From Sipunculus nudus (Eukaryota > Annelida > Sipuncula > Golfingiida > Sipunculidae), in NCBI GenBank assembly GCA_026874595.1, contig CM049306.1, forward strand, positions 50,294,019-50,358,018: 64,000 bases of DNA, in the 5' to 3' direction. The notes beneath the pieces were generated by a model that searched no databases, was not told the origin of the DNA, and saw nothing but the letters and a program-made list of their open reading frames with translations. Each line of letters opens with the position of its first letter. Within the stretch, counting starts at the first letter, position 1. Made by a program: the position numbers and the translations under genes. Shown here one piece after another: positions 14,156 through 26,023 of this stretch.

Positions 14156-16790
14156 ACATACGCACTCAGTAACAAGAACACGAGTAACTCACATGAGAAC
14201 ATGGTTGTTTGTGATATGAATAGGTTGTGTGTGCTGAATTGGACATTTCACCCATACATATATGAAGAAAAGAACAACGCATGAAATTATAAATTTTAAA
14301 ATGTTTTTTTTTATTACCCCAAACAACTCAACCAATGATAGATAACCCACTGGCCCATATACGAAGCTTCTGTCACGTGAACAGAGCAGGTTTTTCCAAT
14401 AATGCGCAATCAAGCTTTCCTGGTGGTCTGTTTAATGTCATAAATATTGACAGGCCGCATCGGTACGGAGCGAATTGGACCTGTGTATTGAGGACTATTG
14501 TGCCCTCTGTCTCGTATATATGCAAACCCTAGGTCTTATTATTTGGGGATTCAGTGGAGCCAGTACGGTGCATGGTTATACAAAAAAATCAATGATATCT
14601 ATCAGCCGTGTGTATTTTGGCCTCCTATTTCTCGGCAGTAACGTGATAGAGTTGTTATAATTTTATTGTATGTATCCCTGGTTTCGATGAATTTTAATGA
14701 AATAATGCTTAGACCTGTATTGGGGATATTTTGAAACATCCGTATTTTAAACGATATTGGCTCATGCCTTGATTAAGCAAATAGACGTACTGTCGCCTGT
14801 AACTGTGTTTTTGACACAAGACCTAGATGTAGGAATGTAGGCAGATCTATTCAGTAATGTGTCATATGTTGTCCTGTATGGCCGGGACGATCAAACGAGT
14901 TCATTTTTTAATCTAAATAAAACGCTAAAGCTATATAATGCATAAAAATATATAATAATTATGTCCCATAAAACAAAGGCATCATATATAACTCAAAAAA
15001 TGATTTTCATTATTTAATCTCACAATAATCAGCTTTTCAGCCTAACAATTGACCGCTAATAAAATCGTTTAATTTCTTATTGCAAATCTATCAAGCTAAA
15101 GTAATTTTGCTTTTATCCATTTAAAGTAATTCGTATATACAAATTTGGCATCAGTAAGATTTAGTGTGTCCTTATCATATGCTCTGGATCTCAAAGTGTG
15201 GTTGGTCTTGCTGAGGATGCAGGTCGCTTCTTCAGTCTGTATTTATAGACAGTCCGTTTGCTTCAGGCAGTCGATGGGCCAGAGCTGTCACGTGGTGCGT
15301 TGTTTCTATATACTGATGGCTCCATCTGTTGCCCGATGAAGGAGAGGGGCCAGCGCCACCCTAAGGTTTTTCTGTCCATTACTCTTGTGATTGAGTCCCC
15401 GTGTTCTTGCGAAGGTCCGTATTGATTAAATGCCTCGCGACCGGACAACGAGCAGATATGTATGTACTTGCCAAGGTCCTAAACGGACCCGATCTACCAG
15501 CAAGATGGCGTACACATGCTATCTGCGGCATATCAGCTGATTGGCTGTGAACTTGTCACGTGGTTTTAAGATTTATCACAGGTCAGGTACCGAGGGCTTT
15601 ATCCGGCATTTTGTCTGGGCCAGTGTCTGCAGTATTCTCTCCAGCCAGGCAGCGACGAGTAAAGTTAATCAATAATTTATGTAATCTATTGTGTTGAGAA
15701 CCTGGTTTCTAATGAGCCGTTGCATATACTACTGTAAATTGATTCAGACAATAGAACATATATAGTTTACTTTTTACACGGATCAGCACTCGTTGGCTTT
15801 GTGACGGATCATAGAGGCTCTGCTGAAATTCTACTTTCGTGCACACAGTACTGTGTTTTACTCATTCATGACCCCATGATTTCTCTGCAGAACAGCTATT
15901 CTTCTTCCAGTGGTACAATCCGTCTCTTATTGACAGTGGTATTAAAAATTTACCGACTAGTTCACAAACGTCTGTGCTTGTCCCTGCCACTCGGTTTTTG
16001 GCCATAAAGGTAATTCTAAGAAATAGCCTTGCCGTCCTTTCTGGCATCCACCGTCCCCAAGCAACATCGGTCTTAATCGAAAAAGTCGGGTCGTGTGCCC
16101 CCTGCAACCAATACATCAATTACACCAAACCAAATTGAACAGTATCAGATCTACAAGAATATGCTTCGGAGTTCTTCAATTAGGAGTCTTTATTTTGACC
16201 AAGGGTCATGTTGTAGTTGTTGGCTTACAAGTAGGACTGTGCATCAATGATGGCCGTTGAGATGAAACGCCCACTGAAGGCCTAACTCTCGACAAGGAAT
16301 TATTCCCGACTCTTTGCGCCGGTGATGCGCGCTGTCCCCCGACTGGAGGAACACTTTGCCGTTTTCACATTGATCAAGTAATGCAAGTATTGGGAAGCCC
16401 CGATCGATCGGCCTGGCATCTTGGGCCTGCGATGGGACGTAGATAGTCTTGTTCATGGTTCGGGGATCATCCTTGGGCTCTTAAGGGACTCTCTCCACGA
16501 GCACTGGTGAATATAAAATCCCTGGTGCTCAGTCTCTAACCATAATAAAGCCTATCTTAGCATGTCTGAAATACTTAATGTTTACGGATACATGCCTAAG
16601 AAGGATGCGCATAAATTGGTTTATGCAGATGAATAATTGATAATATAATTTTATATTTTCTCTGGTTTTTGTCTCTTGTGCAGGGTGAAAAAAAATTAAC
16701 TACATTCTTTATATTTTAAGTGACCGGTGCTGCCTTAGCACAATGCATTAAAACGACATAAACGGAATGACTGTTTCCGTTAACCTTTGC
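14156..16790. other. No gene recognised; several GTCACGTG E-boxes
   Basis: Short chance frames only. GTCACGTG occurs at 14372-14379, 15287-15294 and 15555-15562. Sequence around 15230-15310 weakly resembles 12570-12650 (shared TCACGTGGT-CGTTG). Confidence 0.45.
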
Positions 16791-17088
16791 ACGCCAATAC
16801 CCAATGATGAGATTTTTATTTCTCTGCGGATACTGGACTAGCAATATACTGAAATAACAGATAACATGAAAAAACACCCAGCCATTTTTTTATTTGTTAT
16901 ATTGGGTTAAAGCATATATGTCTGAATTTGTTTACTGTGCATTTTATTGCACCTTACAAATATACATAATATACGCCAATACGCATTATGAGGGTTATTT
17001 ATGTATTTGCGGATACTATAGACTTTCAATAAACTGAAATACATGTAATAGATAACTGCCACTTTTGTTACTTGTTATTTTTAGCTTA

Positions 17089-17139
<51 letters not shown>

Positions 17140-17345
17140 TGTGTGTTTTTTGTCTTTCCATTTTATTTCACCTTAGAAACATAATGTACTCATGTATGGA
17201 TTTTGCCAGTACAAGAATTACAGTTTAACAGTTTTAAGGCATTTTTGTTATTTGTTAATTTTACTTAATTCATATATATGTATGTATCTTTTGCCTTTGT
17301 GTTTAATTGTACCTGAGAAATATACTAGTACTTGGTATACGCTGA
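16791..17345 (+). repeat. Degenerate tandem repeat of about 182 bp, three copies
   Basis: ACGCCAATAC starts at 16791 and recurs at 16973. Each copy then shows TGCGGATACT, ACTGAAATA, a TTGTTA-rich segment, and ATTTTATT(G/T)CACCTTA. A third, more diverged copy follows from about 17190 (TTTGTTATTTGTTAATTTTA, ATTGTACCTGAGAAATATAC). The (AT)n tract at 17092-17137 expanded inside the second copy. Confidence 0.7.
17092..17137. repeat. (AT)n microsatellite
   Basis: About 23 uninterrupted AT dinucleotides. Confidence 0.97.
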
Positions 17346-17448
17346 TGTATGAATATCTACATGCCATTCAGTACAGCAATGGCAGTTATTGATATAGGTA
17401 TGTATACGTATCTTGAAATTCTTGGTGGTGACAAGTTAAAACTTTATA

Positions 17449-17625
17449 CAGTGGAACCCCACAATTACGACCACCTTGGGGACTGACCAAAGTGGTCGTA
17501 ATTAGGGGGTGGTCGTATTTGTGAAACTCTAAGTTACATGGATCGTATATTTGGGATCAAGATAGGTGGTCGTAATTGTGGGGGTGGTCGCAATGGCGGG
17601 GTGGTCGCAAGGCGGGGTTCCACTG
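17449..17625 (+). mobile_element. Pogo/Tigger-like MITE with TA target duplication
   Basis: The element begins CAGTGGAACCCC and ends GGGGTTCCACTG, a perfect 12-bp terminal inverted repeat that extends imperfectly through the GCGACCACC / GGTGGTCG motifs. It is flanked by TA on both sides (17447-17448 and 17626-17627). TA target duplications and CAGT..AACC termini are typical of the pogo branch of Tc1/mariner. At 177 bp it has no coding capacity. Repeated GGTGGTCG motifs make the whole element able to fold. Confidence 0.85.
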
Positions 17626-17627
17626 TA

Positions 17628-19100
17628 CATACCTTGACTTCTTGTACTCACGATTAGTTTGTATGTATAATGCGCAGTTTACCTCATAACATAATTATGA
17701 TTTGTAACTGCATTTGAATATGAACCGATTTGCCGAAGAGGATTATAAGACTTATGATTCACATCTTGATTAAACTGTGCAATTTTAATTCGCACAGTCC
17801 ATCAGATTGAATTTATATGTATAATTTAGCTAATCAAAGGGCGTGATCTGCGTATATGTTATTATAAGTACGTTTTTTACGCGTGTCTATACGATTTTTG
17901 CATTTGCACTTTAAGCATTTTCAATGCTAATGTAATATTTAACTTCAGGAGCTAAGAGCTTTATCAACTAGGCTTTGGCATTGGCAGATCTGAACATGCT
18001 CGGCGTGTTATTGAATTAATAATTCATTCCGCTGCGCTGTGATGAACTAAATTAATCGAAATGCGAAAAAAAATCCATGAAGCCGCATCCCCCGGCGGGA
18101 TAAACGGTTTATTATGCGTCTACGGAGTACAGTGTTTTTATTCAGGTTGACAGCCTTGAGGGCTATATCTTAGAATGTGACGTCGCTACACACACACCTT
18201 GGGAGAGTGATATATTGAACATTACGCCCGAGCTGATATGCACTAGCTCGGTGGGATTTGATGCCAAGAGCACCTGTGCTGCAAAGGGGTGAACATAATA
18301 CCAGTACTGGTAGTTCATAGGTTGTGAACCCTTAACCTTTCAGACAAGCTCCATGGAACAAACGTCTTGCAAGCAAGGAAAAAAATGTGCCTTATCCCCT
18401 GCTATTTTCACAGGGGAAAAATCAAGAGCAGAAACAGCCAGCAATACCTCGCAGCTATCTATACAGGCCTTGTCTTAACTGAATGTCTGTGTATGGGCTT
18501 GTTGGTCGGCTATTTTCGGTGATGTTGGTTGCTGTATGCACATATGTTGGCACGATGTATCGGCTACCGCGTACAAAGCTGTGAATTTGTGTCGTCATTT
18601 GCAGCAGTGTACACAGTCGGTACACACACACACGCGACATCGCGCCTCAGTGCAAAGAAAACCATCTTTAGCGAACGATTTCTTTCTCCACTACAAGTCA
18701 ACTGGGAAGACTTATAAGATGTTGGATGGATTAATTACAGACAGCTTCATGTCAATATGGAACATACCCAGGTAAATTATAACACAAAGGGGGGAATGAG
18801 TCCGGAATGGCATGACCTCAGCACGGTTATATAATAACCTAACATTTCTAATCCTCCACCTTCTTTCCGAGCTATCTAGTTCACTATTTGTGGGACAGAG
18901 GGCAGTACCGGAGATGTACCCTGTGTTGGTTTGGTCGATGATTCCGCCTGTGAGCGACGATAAGCCACAGGGGGGTTTTGGGAATATCGCCAAGTAACTT
19001 GACCGCATCCCAGGCAGTTGTGGCTCTGTGCGGGCCGGGAGCTCATTTCAAAGACAGAGAGCAAGCAAGAAGAGCAATACTTCCAACGGCAGTAGTACCA
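17628..19100. other. No gene recognised
   Basis: Short overlapping frames without domain signatures. Base composition rises in GC towards 19 kb. Confidence 0.5.
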
Positions 19101-19119
19101 AAGCTGGTATTGATCGGAT

Positions 19120-19751
19120 GTGCGCAAATTTAGTTGGGATGAATTAAGTATTTTCCCATGCGCCTTGTGCCTCTGTCACGGGACAAGGGACCTGGCCTGT
19201 GTTAGTCCGGCGCCCTTAGACACGTCCACCGTCATTAGAAGAATAACAAGGCACCGGTCCAGTTGGAAACAGCATCGTAATTGTCCCCGAGCTCTCTGTG
19301 GGCAGTCGCAGCTCATTAAGGATACTGTGCCGGATTCCCCGAGCAAAGCCTTTCACTATTGCTACCATCCGCGTGCTGTAGTGGCAGGCGACTGGCTGCG
19401 AGTGAGTGACGGAGTCGGACGCCTGACCGTACGTACACCATGGAGCTTATGCGGTGTTCTTCATTGCGGCGAATGTGTTATGTTTGTCCAATTGTTTGTC
19501 ACCGTGAGCAGCACTGCAGACACAATCAGCAACGGATTACACGGGTGTCCGTGGCCGTGTGCCGTCAGCACTGATGACAGCTTGAATGACGTTCCCCGTC
19601 CGCAAACCGCTCTGCTAACAGTACCAGTGCTAATCATCATGATTGTCGGGGTTCAAACCTCGGCTATGCGCAAAACATGCACCGATCCATACTTATCAGA
19701 CACCAGCTACCTTAATAATGAAACGTCAGGGACGCTGCTGTTGCCTAAAGG
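19120..19751 (+). CDS. Candidate exon of unknown function (CpG-rich open frame ending on a splice donor)
   Basis: This is the longest open frame outside the channel exon (211 codons). It lies in a stretch visibly richer in G+C and CpG than its surroundings. As in the channel exon, the frame ends because it reads into a consensus donor (AAAGG|GTGAGT, donor at 19752), leaving a phase-2 break. The last 60 residues contain a hydrophobic segment (LLTVPVLIIMIVGV) followed by a polar region with an N-E-T sequon, which would fit a signal peptide or membrane anchor. I recognise no family, the first ATG has a poor context, and the true start could be any internal ATG. It could instead be a 5' untranslated exon or CpG-rich promoter of a downstream gene. 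Confidence 0.22.
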
Positions 19752-20799
19752 GTGAGTAACTTGGAGAGTTCAGTGCTTGTTTCAGCCAAAACGGCAACCC
19801 AATGAATACAGTCATGAATGCCATGTGCCGGGGGTGATGGAATGAGGAGCCTAAAGCTCTATGAACCAACCATTTCTCGATTTATGCCTTTTGCCCTAAA
19901 CGTTTGCCCCTTCTCAAAATTTGTTTACCTGTATTTCTAACACAGATAACAGGCCGTTATATCACCGCTGAGTCAACTGAGAATTAGTGATGATAATCAA
20001 GGCGCCTCCCTAAAGGCAAGACCTGATGTTTTTATTGACCGGAGGCACACATGTCCACGTGCCAACTAGTGGCCAGATATATCTGATTTATTTGCTTCTG
20101 TTGACTTATTGACACCAGTCCGAAAAGCCAATAAGGTGCGAACATGATACGACCCGATCAATCGGCCGGGCTGTCGGGTCCGGTAAAGCGCCACATTATT
20201 TTATTCAGGGACCAGTTTGAAGAATATTGGTCAATAAAACTGGTCGTATGTCGCTTGTTCACCCCCTCGCTCAGCCATCTCTCCCGCTCGGTTACCCATA
20301 TTCCTGAGAAACCCCCCATCCTTTGGCTGGTACTTGTTTTTATATATTGCATGCTTCCAGCTGGTTGCATTTTTGCTTTGTTTTGGTTATCCACCTCTCG
20401 TTTTCAGTAGAACAGACATGTTGACATTATTATATAGATCTAGATTTTATCAGCATGATTTTGTCGGTTCATGAATGCTGGCGTAATAAATCTATTGACC
20501 CAGATATTGAAAGGATTAAGCTTTTAAGCATTCCTAAATTTATAAAAAAAATAGCTCAGCGTAAATTGTCCGTTATAAATGATGGTGGGATAAATCTGTG
20601 ATTCATAAAGCGAGATGGATTTAAGAATTTCTAGTATTCGTTACGTTATTGATTATGTATTAGATCCTACATGTACGTATTGACAGGTGTAAATTGGTCG
20701 TAACTAGATAAATATAACATTTGTGCCGTTGATCCAAAATAATAACTTTTTACGGTCTAACAAATCTCCAATAAATTAAATTATCGATTCAAAATAATA

Positions 20800-20926
20800 T
20801 ATAAATATATATATATATACATATATATATATTTATAATATATACATATATAAATGTGTGTGTTGAAGTTATCGATATAAATATATTTAAATAAAAAATG
20901 AAATATCGATTCAGGTTTACCCGTTT

Positions 20927-20995
<69 letters not shown>
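20800..20995. repeat. (AT)n-rich tract
   Basis: Broken TA repeats from 20800, then uninterrupted TA from 20941 to 20995. Confidence 0.95.
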
Positions 20996-21000
<5 letters not shown>

Positions 21001-21998
21001 ATAGAGTTGGTTTATATATTAGTAGTTTTAAAGATATATAATAACTAATAAGATAAGGTATAAAAAGTAATAAAGATGAACTAACACAAGTAACGTCAGT
21101 TTCACAAGTGACGGACATTATTGAAGATTTATTGCCTTGTCCTTGAACTAATTAGCCTACATGAAATATCATTGAGGGCACTTAACTTCACTATTGACAT
21201 TAGGTCAGGGCTTTACAATCGTTTGTCTGTGTCAGTTGGAAGGTTAAAGGTCTCTTTTATTATATCATTTCTGTTTTATCAAAGGTAACCGACGGTAGGT
21301 CAGGAATTGTAACATATACTTTTTTTACTTCAAATGTAAACGAATAAAAAACTTTTTTTACAGGCGAGTACGTTAAGGTGATGAAGAAAGAGGAAGGGTT
21401 GGCGGCATTTTGTAACATATTTTAGATTATAAGTCAGGGCATGGAAGGAATGGGTTTACAGTGATAATCAAAATATGGAATGAATGCTAGAAAGTGGAGT
21501 GCTTTAATTTACACAATTAATTATTGAATGTAGCTAGGAGATGTAGCTGCCTCTGTCAGTATCACTTTATATAGGGATATAGTTTGGATATCCAAAGAAG
21601 GCTTTTGAATTTCTCATGTCCAAGCAGAATGCGTACATGGGAATCAATAGTGTGTCCCTCTTGATTTTCATTTAACTTCTCTGTGTCACAGTTATTACAT
21701 TTAAAGAGAAAAAACGTAATTACGCGTAATAACATTAATTTAGCTTACCTGTAACCACTGTACACCATTGGAGACTGTCAAATCATTATTTTTGTTTAAT
21801 GTTTAGGAAAACGGCGCTGACAACTCCCCTTTCATACTTTTTTTTCAATCGTTCCTTCATAAAGCTTTCTTTTTATCCTCTCATCTTCTACTATTATAGA
21901 ATTCATGCAGTGAGAATGTTGCTGGGGCACCTATTATTGATGTGGCCAATTCAAAAGGGAGACATTTAAAAAAACATTACCTGCATAAAAAGGCACGT

Positions 21999-22000
<2 letters not shown>

Positions 22001-22075
<75 letters not shown>
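22001..22075. repeat. (AT)n microsatellite
   Basis: About 37 uninterrupted AT dinucleotides, directly following GGCACGTGG. Confidence 0.98.
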
Positions 22076-22078
<3 letters not shown>

Positions 22079-22497
22079 CCAAATACGAAGCAAGTGCTCT
22101 TCAAGGGGTCTTTTACCTTGTCCGGACCTGCACTTGTCAATAAATGCACTCTTCTGTACAAATTATAGTATATACATAACATTATAAATAATATTCATTC
22201 AAATACACACCTGCGTACATAACATACTGGAGATATTTACGTATCCAAAGTCAGATGATCCAGCTACATAAACTTTAGATTCTTATAACGAATAAGCGTA
22301 TGACACACTGCGAACTTCGTGTTACATATTGATACTATTGACTTCCTCGTACTCATGGTATACATGAGCTATTGTGTCAGCTGTGTGGGTATTATTTAAA
22401 TTCAGATCAGCTATATGAATGTAAAATATATAACAAACGGGTATTATGTTCATATTGTACACGCAGTCACGAAATTACTCTTCATCAATACATAATG

Positions 22498-22504
22498 CTA
22501 TATA

Positions 22505-22560
<56 letters not shown>

Positions 22561-22561
22561 T
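22498..22561. repeat. (AT)n microsatellite, once interrupted
   Basis: TA repeats with one TAAAT interruption near 22539. Confidence 0.95.
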
Positions 22562-25500
22562 TCCATTTGTTTAGAAGTATGTCCAGCTGTTCAGGGCGTG
22601 GCAAGTTTTTACGATGCCGAGGTCATATATATGACCCGTGATTAGTTGCTATATTTGACTCTATTTTTTTACTACGTATTTAAGGCATGTTACTCCCTAT
22701 AAAAGTGCATTGTAAAATATTATTAGCACGTGCTTCTGTAAATTGTACGATCGTTATGCCATGGCCTTAATTTAAAATAGTAAATTTACGATTTCTCTAA
22801 ACACTTAAATCGGAGATTAATATTTGTTTTGAACTGCCGGGATTGTCATTGTTTTTACACTGCTTAAGTGCTAAAATTAGCTGAACGACTCATGAAAACT
22901 ACCTTATAATCTTATTTGTAAATTCTTACTACATATTGGTCACGTTATATGTTAAAATGCAGAAGTAAGGTATAAATGAGTTTCTCTCTTATTAACCCCA
23001 ATTGGACAAAGTTTTGCATCCGTAGCATCGATCAGATAATATAGCTTTAAATTTTATTCTCAAGCCTTACAAATCTACTAAACATGGGTTATTTAGGTTT
23101 CTGGTTTTACTCCATGTGAAAATTTACGGAAAAATCGCGGGTGTGATGCTAATAATGTGAGTCTCTTAATCTTTATAAAGCTTTCATTTCTATCTTTGAC
23201 TGCGGCCCGGAAACATATAATTTCAAATATATAGCCTTGTATCTAATATATGAACACACACTTTGGCCTGAACACAATACGGAAGCAGGCATGTGGTTAA
23301 ACATCAATTCAGAGAGTGACTTGATAGTGTTTGTGTCGCAGGATGGCTGAATTAGGATGGATTGGTGCACGGCCATTTTGCAATATTTCAATCAGAAAAA
23401 TCGATGGGCGTGATCTGGCCCGCATTTTGGCGTTACGGGAGGCCATTAGTTCGGGCAATTCAGCTTCATGTTGGGCAGATCGGTGTATCCGCACGTTGGT
23501 ACTACATCTATCGGCGTATTGATCTGTAACGCCAGCAAAATTACCAGCGGAAATGTTGACAGATGGAGCCTTGAAACTGGTGTGCCTCCGCCATGCATTA
23601 TGCTAGCTTTACGGAAAGCCATCCCATAGAGCAAGTGGTCGTGTACGAACCTGTATATGACTGGCAGTACTCCTACATGATACACCAAGGCCGGGCTAGT
23701 AGAAAAACAATAAATCACGGACATCCAAATATAACTCCCCCAGCACTATACCCACTCACTTTTTATCTGTCAAGAGAGTCCTTTGGTAAAATGGTTGCTG
23801 CAGGTGCGGCATTCATCGGAGCAGTATTATGCAGTCAATAACAGCTGAATGTCCACGTATACACCGGCGCATGCAATACAATCCCAATTTGTTATTTCAG
23901 AGAAATGCTACAGCTGTGTTGTTCATGTTGTATACAAGTAGTATTATAAACCGGTGGTGTTCGCCTGTATATATCATATTGCTATCGTCCTGGATATAAT
24001 TTACTTTGTCTTACCGAATATATATTATTCAGATTTTGAAACCCACTGCATATGAGCCATGTCATAGAGATATTTGAGGCAACATTAAAGGTAAATTGAG
24101 CAATATTTCTGCATGTTATTAAAAAAAATATCGATTTTCCTCTTGAACAGACTGAAGATAGATCTATATTTGGTTACACGGGTTTCATACGAATTATTTG
24201 AGAATGGTTAAATTAAAAATATAGTTTTCTCTAAAAAAACTGCAGGTTAATACAAAGATGCTAGGCATTTCTCTCGAAAGAAAATATTAGGATTTTTTAA
24301 ATAATCAGTTTCCTGCGCGTCACGTAAACACATATTGTTTACATATCATAAACAGGTGTCTGGCTATATATATTAATCCTTTTTTACCTCTTGGTATATA
24401 GAATTATATATGCCATGATCTGGGCCTACAGGATGTAATTCGAAGTGACTTTCAGCGATACAAAAATAGATTCATATACAATTAACCGTGTAAACATGTA
24501 GCCCGTGCATGCGGCCAGGTCGGTGTTTGGCGACTGAATAATTTATTAACGGTGATCCGCCAGTCATGCACACACACGCGAGGTATGCTTTGGAGCCCGC
24601 TTGCTGACTATGGTTCCTGTATTTGAATGCACAATATATCAATAATGGTGGCGCTCGAACATTATCGTATTTATAAGGTCGTGTTCATGGTATAAATGCT
24701 ACATAAACTGTTGTGTAACCTCACTTTGTCTGTGAATTTTACGTCAGAGGAAATAAAAATATTTTTAGTATGGGAAATTGATAATTCAGAATTTGTTTAC
24801 ATATTTGCAAAAACAACTAAAAATGTCACTTTAATTCATGGCATTATTATATTACTATTATGCATGCCACTTCGACAGCGATTATGTTAGCGGTTGTTTT
24901 TCTACGCGATAAATTTGAGTTAAATCCTGACAGATATTGGCGTTGTATACGGCTTCATAAACTAAACATGACTCTGGTAGCTACCAAGCAAGGACCGGGC
25001 ACGCCACCATCAAACTTTCTGAATAATGTATACAAGACAGTAACGGTGAACCCGTAACCATCCAAATCAATGCAGAAATCATCCGTGCGTAACCTGAGGC
25101 CGTATCCAAGCACCCGCTCCAGACAGTAGTTAGTGTGTGCACTAGAGTTGGATCAAATGTAATTAATTATTAAATGAAATATAAGGTAAACCGTGAAAGC
25201 AGGTGAAATTCCAGTTTGATGAATGGCGCTGAATAGCAGAAGTGTAGGACAAAGATGAATTTACATTGTTCTTTTTTAAGTAGGATGAGAAGTGTGTTTA
25301 GTAACAAAAGTTAAGGATGTATTACACCATAAAGACATCGGCTGTACAAAGCGAGGGGTTCTAGTTATAACGGAGCAACAATTACTATTACCAGACAAAC
25401 TGGACTTTGTTTCCAGTAGCTTATTTATGTCGTACCTTCCCATAGTTGTAATTATTTGTGTCTGTGATGAATTCTAGTGAAAGGTCCCATTTTAAGTTTC

Positions 25501-25730
25501 TCTCGTCACAAACATGTTTACAGCGGACTTTTTTTATGTCATTATAAGGTGAATCACCTGTAAAACGGGAATGTTGATACGGAAAGACAAATTGTTCGTT
25601 TGATGAATTTATATAGACGTTCCACGACTGTAATAAAAGAACAGAATACAAGAAGTTTTCACATACGCCTGAATGGGAAATTCCCTTATTTTATTAGGTC
25701 TTAATGGTTATTATCAAAGCTGACATGTTG

Positions 25731-25738
<8 letters not shown>

Positions 25739-25778
<40 letters not shown>
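25739..25778. repeat. (AT)n microsatellite
   Basis: About 20 uninterrupted AT dinucleotides, about 95 bp left of the long hairpin. Confidence 0.97.
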
Positions 25779-25781
<3 letters not shown>

Positions 25782-25872
25782 GTATATCCATTTGACTGTT
25801 AACTTTAAACATATCAGCTTTGTTATATATGTATATAAAATACATATATGTATATAATACATAAAGTTCATA

Positions 25873-26009
25873 AAATACATCAGTGCATTATTGTCGCTAC
25901 TCGCAGGCTTCGTGCTTACTTCATGGCACCTACTTCATGAGTAACCTGATGAGTGCCATGAAGTAAGCACGAAATCTGCGGGTAGCGACAATAATGCATT
26001 GATGTATTT
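25873..26009. repeat. Long near-perfect inverted repeat (57-bp arms, 23-bp loop)
   Basis: The left arm 25873-25929 and right arm 25953-26009 are reverse complements with four differences. In a + strand transcript three of the four would be G:U wobbles and one a C:A mismatch. Weaker similarity extends outward (ATAAAGTTCATAAAATAC against ATTTAAGGAATTTAT). It is either a foldback MITE or a hairpin-RNA source. No transposase or known microRNA was recognised. Confidence 0.92.
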
Positions 26010-26023
26010 AAGGAATTTATGGC

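Larger units (their letters stand above)
19756..25738. other. AT-rich sequence with several (AT)n tracts, no gene recognised
   Basis: Frames here are either chance or artefacts of AT repeats (YIYIYI translations). A modestly GC-rich patch at about 23.3-23.85 kb has overlapping frames on both strands without domain signatures. Confidence 0.5.

Noticed and set aside
13756-14172. Overlapping frames of 87-138 codons on both strands
   Set aside because: They coincide with the 182-bp and 26-bp tandem repeats, which are open by composition.
19640-19670. tRNA B-box-like GGGTTCAAACCTC
   Set aside because: No matching A-box or cloverleaf pairing could be placed upstream.
20789-22641. Frames translating to runs of YIYIYI
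   Set aside because: They are (AT)n microsatellite translations.
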